A stretch of DNA of 5,277 nt. Source: an uncultured Clostridium sp. GTDB lineage: Bacteria > Bacillota_A > Clostridia > Lachnospirales > Lachnospiraceae. The DNA is taken from positions 1 to 5,277 of the forward strand of contig CAMWKN010000166.1 in the NCBI GenBank assembly GCA_947174825.1, written 5' to 3'. The notes below the pieces were generated by a model, which was not told the origin of the DNA, searched no databases, and saw nothing but the letters and a program-made list of their open reading frames with translations. The position numbers and the translations under genes are program-made. Positions 3,046-5,277 of this stretch are shown here, piece after piece. Within the stretch, counting starts at the first letter, position 1; the number at the start of each line of letters is the position of its first letter.

Positions 3046-5277
3046 GAAAACATGAGTGGAAAAAAATGCACAGTGCTGTCGTGGCGGCATCCATGGTTTT
3101 TTCCCTGGCGCCGGTCAATGTCGGTGTAGCTTCTGCACAGTCGGAACAAACCACTACGACCGAAGCAAAGGAAGCGGCACAGAGTATTGAAGACGTTCTG
3201 GATCAGGGAATCAAAGACACGATGAACCTATTTGGTGTCGATGCCTGGTATTTTCCAGATGCAATTGATGGGGTGGTAGATGCAGGAACGATTTATCTGA
3301 AAGGTAAGGGGAGTAGTAGCTGGACTAGAGGCAATTCGGGGCGTAGCTGGGAAAGCAGCAATCCGGATAAGCCTATCAAGACATTGATCGTGAAAGATGC
3401 ATCAATTAGCGATAACTCTTTCTCGTCTATGAAAGAATTAACTAAGGTAAAACTGGAGGGGATTGTAACATTGGGAAACTCTGTTTTCAATTCATGTCCT
3501 AATTTGGAACAGGTAGACCTTGGTGAGGATTTGACAGATTTAGGCACTTATACCTTTGGCAATGATATCTCATTGACACATATCCGCATTCCGGCGGGAG
3601 TGACAAAGCTGAAGGTTAGTGTGTTTTACAATTGTACAAGCTTGCGGGATTTGGCGATCTGTACCACAGAAGCCCAGCCGGATATGGGATCGACAAATGC
3701 AATGACATTTGCCCGAAGCCAGAGCTTGATATACTGCAGCTCTGGACGTGGGGGCATGGAACATCCTTTTGGCGGTTGCAGTGATTTAACCATTTATGTG
3801 GCGGAAAGAGGGAATGGTATTGAGACAGCCATGGACTTTACCTACAAAGACTGTGTGGGGGGAGCTTATTCTGGCACTCAAGATTTGACTAGTGTAACAT
3901 ATAGCTTCTCTACTTTAGATCAATACGAGGCGAAGCAGGAGGCCACAGGTGAGCTGACTGTGAGCTGCCCGGATGTTTATACTGGTAAGGTGCCGGAGCC
4001 GAAGATTGTGAAAAACGAAACCGGTATTGCCAATACAGCAGTAAAATGGATGTATTTTGACAAAAATAAAACTGCGATCTCAGAGGATACCGTGACAGCC
4101 AAGATGGGACAGCGTTATGTGAAGGCGGTATTGCGGGATGACACACATTTTGCCTATATGAGCGATTATGTACCATTTCAGGTACAGGCGCCGCTTACAT
4201 ATACTATTGAGGATGGTGTGTTGAAGATTGCTCCGATAGCTGGTGTGGATAAAATGGCAATGCCGGATTTTGACCAGCCAGACTACTCTGGCTCAGAGGC
4301 TTTTGCTCCATGGAAGGATGAGGAATATACCAGCATAGAGATTGCGGATGGGATTACCTCTATTGGAGGATGGGCTTTTGCAAAAGCCAGTGGACTGAAG
4401 AAAGTAGTGCTGGGGGAGAATGTGACCAGTATTGGGTCATATGCGTTTTATGGAAGCAGCTTGGAGGAAATTGACCTGTCTGCTTCCGGTGTGATTTCTA
4501 TAGAAGATAATGCATTTAGTAATTGTGAACAGCTGGCCAGTGTAAAACTGCCGGAGAAATTGGAAACTATTGGAAATAGTGCATTTAGAGAATGTGGACA
4601 GCTGGCCAGTGTAAAACTGCCAGAGAAATTGAAAACTATTGGTACATATGCATTTTATAACTGTTCTTCCTTGAAACTGGTAGAAGGATTGGAGAATACC
4701 AAACTGACAGAGATAGCAAATGATTTGTTTTGTAATTGTTCATCCTTAAGCAATATCCAGATACCAGCTACTGTCAATAAGGTTGGAAACTATGCATTTC
4801 AGGGTTGTACCAGACTAATCAATGTGATTTACCAAACGGGAGCAGAAGGAACTGTGAACTTGGGATCATTGGCGTTTTCTGGATGTACTTCCTTGGAAAA
4901 TGTTCTGCTCTCCGGGAAAAACCTAACCATAGGAGCCCGTGCATTTTCTGGTTGTAGTACGTTGAAAAAGATCACGATCAAAGAGGTAACAGGAGAAAAT
5001 GGTTCTACCTTGGATATTTACTTTAATGCTTTTGAAAATGTCACAGCCACTATTTATGTACCAAATGCTACAGTACAGGCTGCTGTGCGTGACAACACAG
5101 ATGCATATGAGAACGATGCAAACAAGGATATAGCAGAGCAGAAGGTTAAAGTCATCACAACAGGGGACGACAGTGACATTGCGGTAAAGAAGTTTAGCTC
5201 ACTGTCTATCACATTGGAAGAAGATGCAAAGGAGCCAGGTCAGGTATTTGCTCCTTCGGTAGTGGAGAAAGTAGGAG
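3042..5277 (+). CDS. Secreted BspA-like leucine-rich-repeat (LRR_5) surface protein, 3' end outside window
   Basis: Frame open for 745 codons to the right edge with no stop, so the gene is 3'-truncated by the window only. Residues 1-32 form a Sec signal peptide: Arg/Lys start, hydrophobic core about 12-29 (AVVAASMVFSLAPVNVGV) and probable cleavage after ASA (30-32). LRR block 1, about 113-254, carries degenerate repeats with SF/VF/TF-xx-C signatures and ends in a TIYV strand (250-253). A spacer, about 281-383, may be Ig-like (CPDVYTGKVPEP) but is not assigned. A cap (YTIEDGVLKIAP, from 387) leads to LRR block 2, about 430-675, with ten AF-type repeats of the LP-x-L-x-IG-x-x-AF-x-x-C pattern, again ending in TIYVP (670-674). 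This is the BspA/LRR_5 class of exported proteins, some of which bind host matrix proteins or mediate adhesion. No cell-wall anchor is visible, since the C-terminus is missing. Composition is richer in GC than the AlbA_2 gene, hinting at different histories. Confidence 0.93.
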   Translation, partial: MRKHEWKKMHSAVVAASMVFSLAPVNVGVASAQSEQTTTTEAKEAAQSIEDVLDQGIKDTMNLFGVDAWYFPDAIDGVVDAGTIYLKGKGSSSWTRGNSGRSWESSNPDKPIKTLIVKDASISDNSFSSMKELTKVKLEGIVTLGNSVFNSCPNLEQVDLGEDLTDLGTYTFGNDISLTHIRIPAGVTKLKVSVFYNCTSLRDLAICTTEAQPDMGSTNAMTFARSQSLIYCSSGRGGMEHPFGGCSDLTIYVAERGNGIETAMDFTYKDCVGGAYSGTQDLTSVTYSFSTLDQYEAKQEATGELTVSCPDVYTGKVPEPKIVKNETGIANTAVKWMYFDKNKTAISEDTVTAKMGQRYVKAVLRDDTHFAYMSDYVPFQVQAPLTYTIEDGVLKIAPIAGVDKMAMPDFDQPDYSGSEAFAPWKDEEYTSIEIADGITSIGGWAFAKASGLKKVVLGENVTSIGSYAFYGSSLEEIDLSASGVISIEDNAFSNCEQLASVKLPEKLETIGNSAFRECGQLASVKLPEKLKTIGTYAFYNCSSLKLVEGLENTKLTEIANDLFCNCSSLSNIQIPATVNKVGNYAFQGCTRLINVIYQTGAEGTVNLGSLAFSGCTSLENVLLSGKNLTIGARAFSGCSTLKKITIKEVTGENGSTLDIYFNAFENVTATIYVPNATVQAAVRDNTDAYENDANKDIAEQKVKVITTGDDSDIAVKKFSSLSITLEEDAKEPGQVFAPSVVEKVG
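4512..4649 (+). repeat. Tandem duplication of one 23-codon leucine-rich repeat
   Basis: Two consecutive 69-base units (4512-4580 and 4581-4649), each starting at GCA-TTT, match at 58 of 69 bases. The central 50 bases (4524-4573 against 4593-4642) differ at only three positions, including a shared 23-base run from CAGCTGGCC. Both encode the repeat pattern AFxxCxQLASVKLPEKLxTIG. Other repeats in the protein are far more diverged in DNA, so this looks like a recent internal duplication. Confidence 0.85.

Noticed and set aside
2776..3090. Full 104-codon minus-strand frame as a gene
   Set aside because: Its N-terminal half is antisense to the leader, ribosome binding site and start of the surface gene. 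Only the last part is even faintly protein-like, and that is noted as a possible relic.
3293..4176. Three minus-strand frames of 64-88 codons
   Set aside because: All are antisense to the continuous signal-peptide and LRR reading frame on the + strand.

Overview
The window looks like an AT-rich, low-GC Gram-positive genome, probably a gut-type Clostridia (Lachnospiraceae-like). The grounds are strong GGAGG-type ribosome binding sites, a TTG start, sigma-A-like -10 boxes, and a LytTR response regulator close to a secreted BspA-like leucine-rich-repeat protein. The genus is an inference from style and family content; nothing in the window fixes it.

Layout, all genes on the + strand. (1) 67-807: complete LytTR-type response regulator of the AgrA/LytR class. 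Its usual partner kinase is not in view and would lie outside the window. (2) 808-1204: non-coding gap with a perfect 9-bp hairpin, an intrinsic-terminator-like hairpin with a T-run, a good sigma-A-like promoter and a possible 10-codon ORF whose stop overlaps the next start. (3) 1205-2587: complete 460-aa Schlafen/AlbA_2-type protein with a GHKL-like ATPase region of the RecG-C-terminal class and a C-terminal helix-turn-helix, probably a DNA- or RNA-binding regulator. (4) 2588-3041: gap holding an 11-bp tandem repeat array right behind the AlbA_2 gene, a hairpin made from its last unit, a strong bidirectional terminator, a 12-bp tandem duplication, a lone TATAAT box and a large imperfect inverted repeat (18 of 20 positions match, 44-base centre) just ahead of the next ribosome binding site. 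(5) 3042-5277: the 5' part (745 codons) of a large gene that runs off the right edge. It encodes a signal peptide, two blocks of BspA-type LRR_5 repeats and a spacer domain between them.

How the genes relate: terminators and promoters suggest three separate transcription units. The LytTR protein could control surface genes, as its class often does, but no convincing LytTR direct-repeat site was found ahead of the surface gene. The most unusual structures are the inverted repeat before the surface-protein gene (possible invertible segment, operator or 5' UTR stem) and the 11-bp repeat array behind the AlbA_2/HTH gene (possible binding array or 3' UTR structure). Neither function is proven by the sequence.
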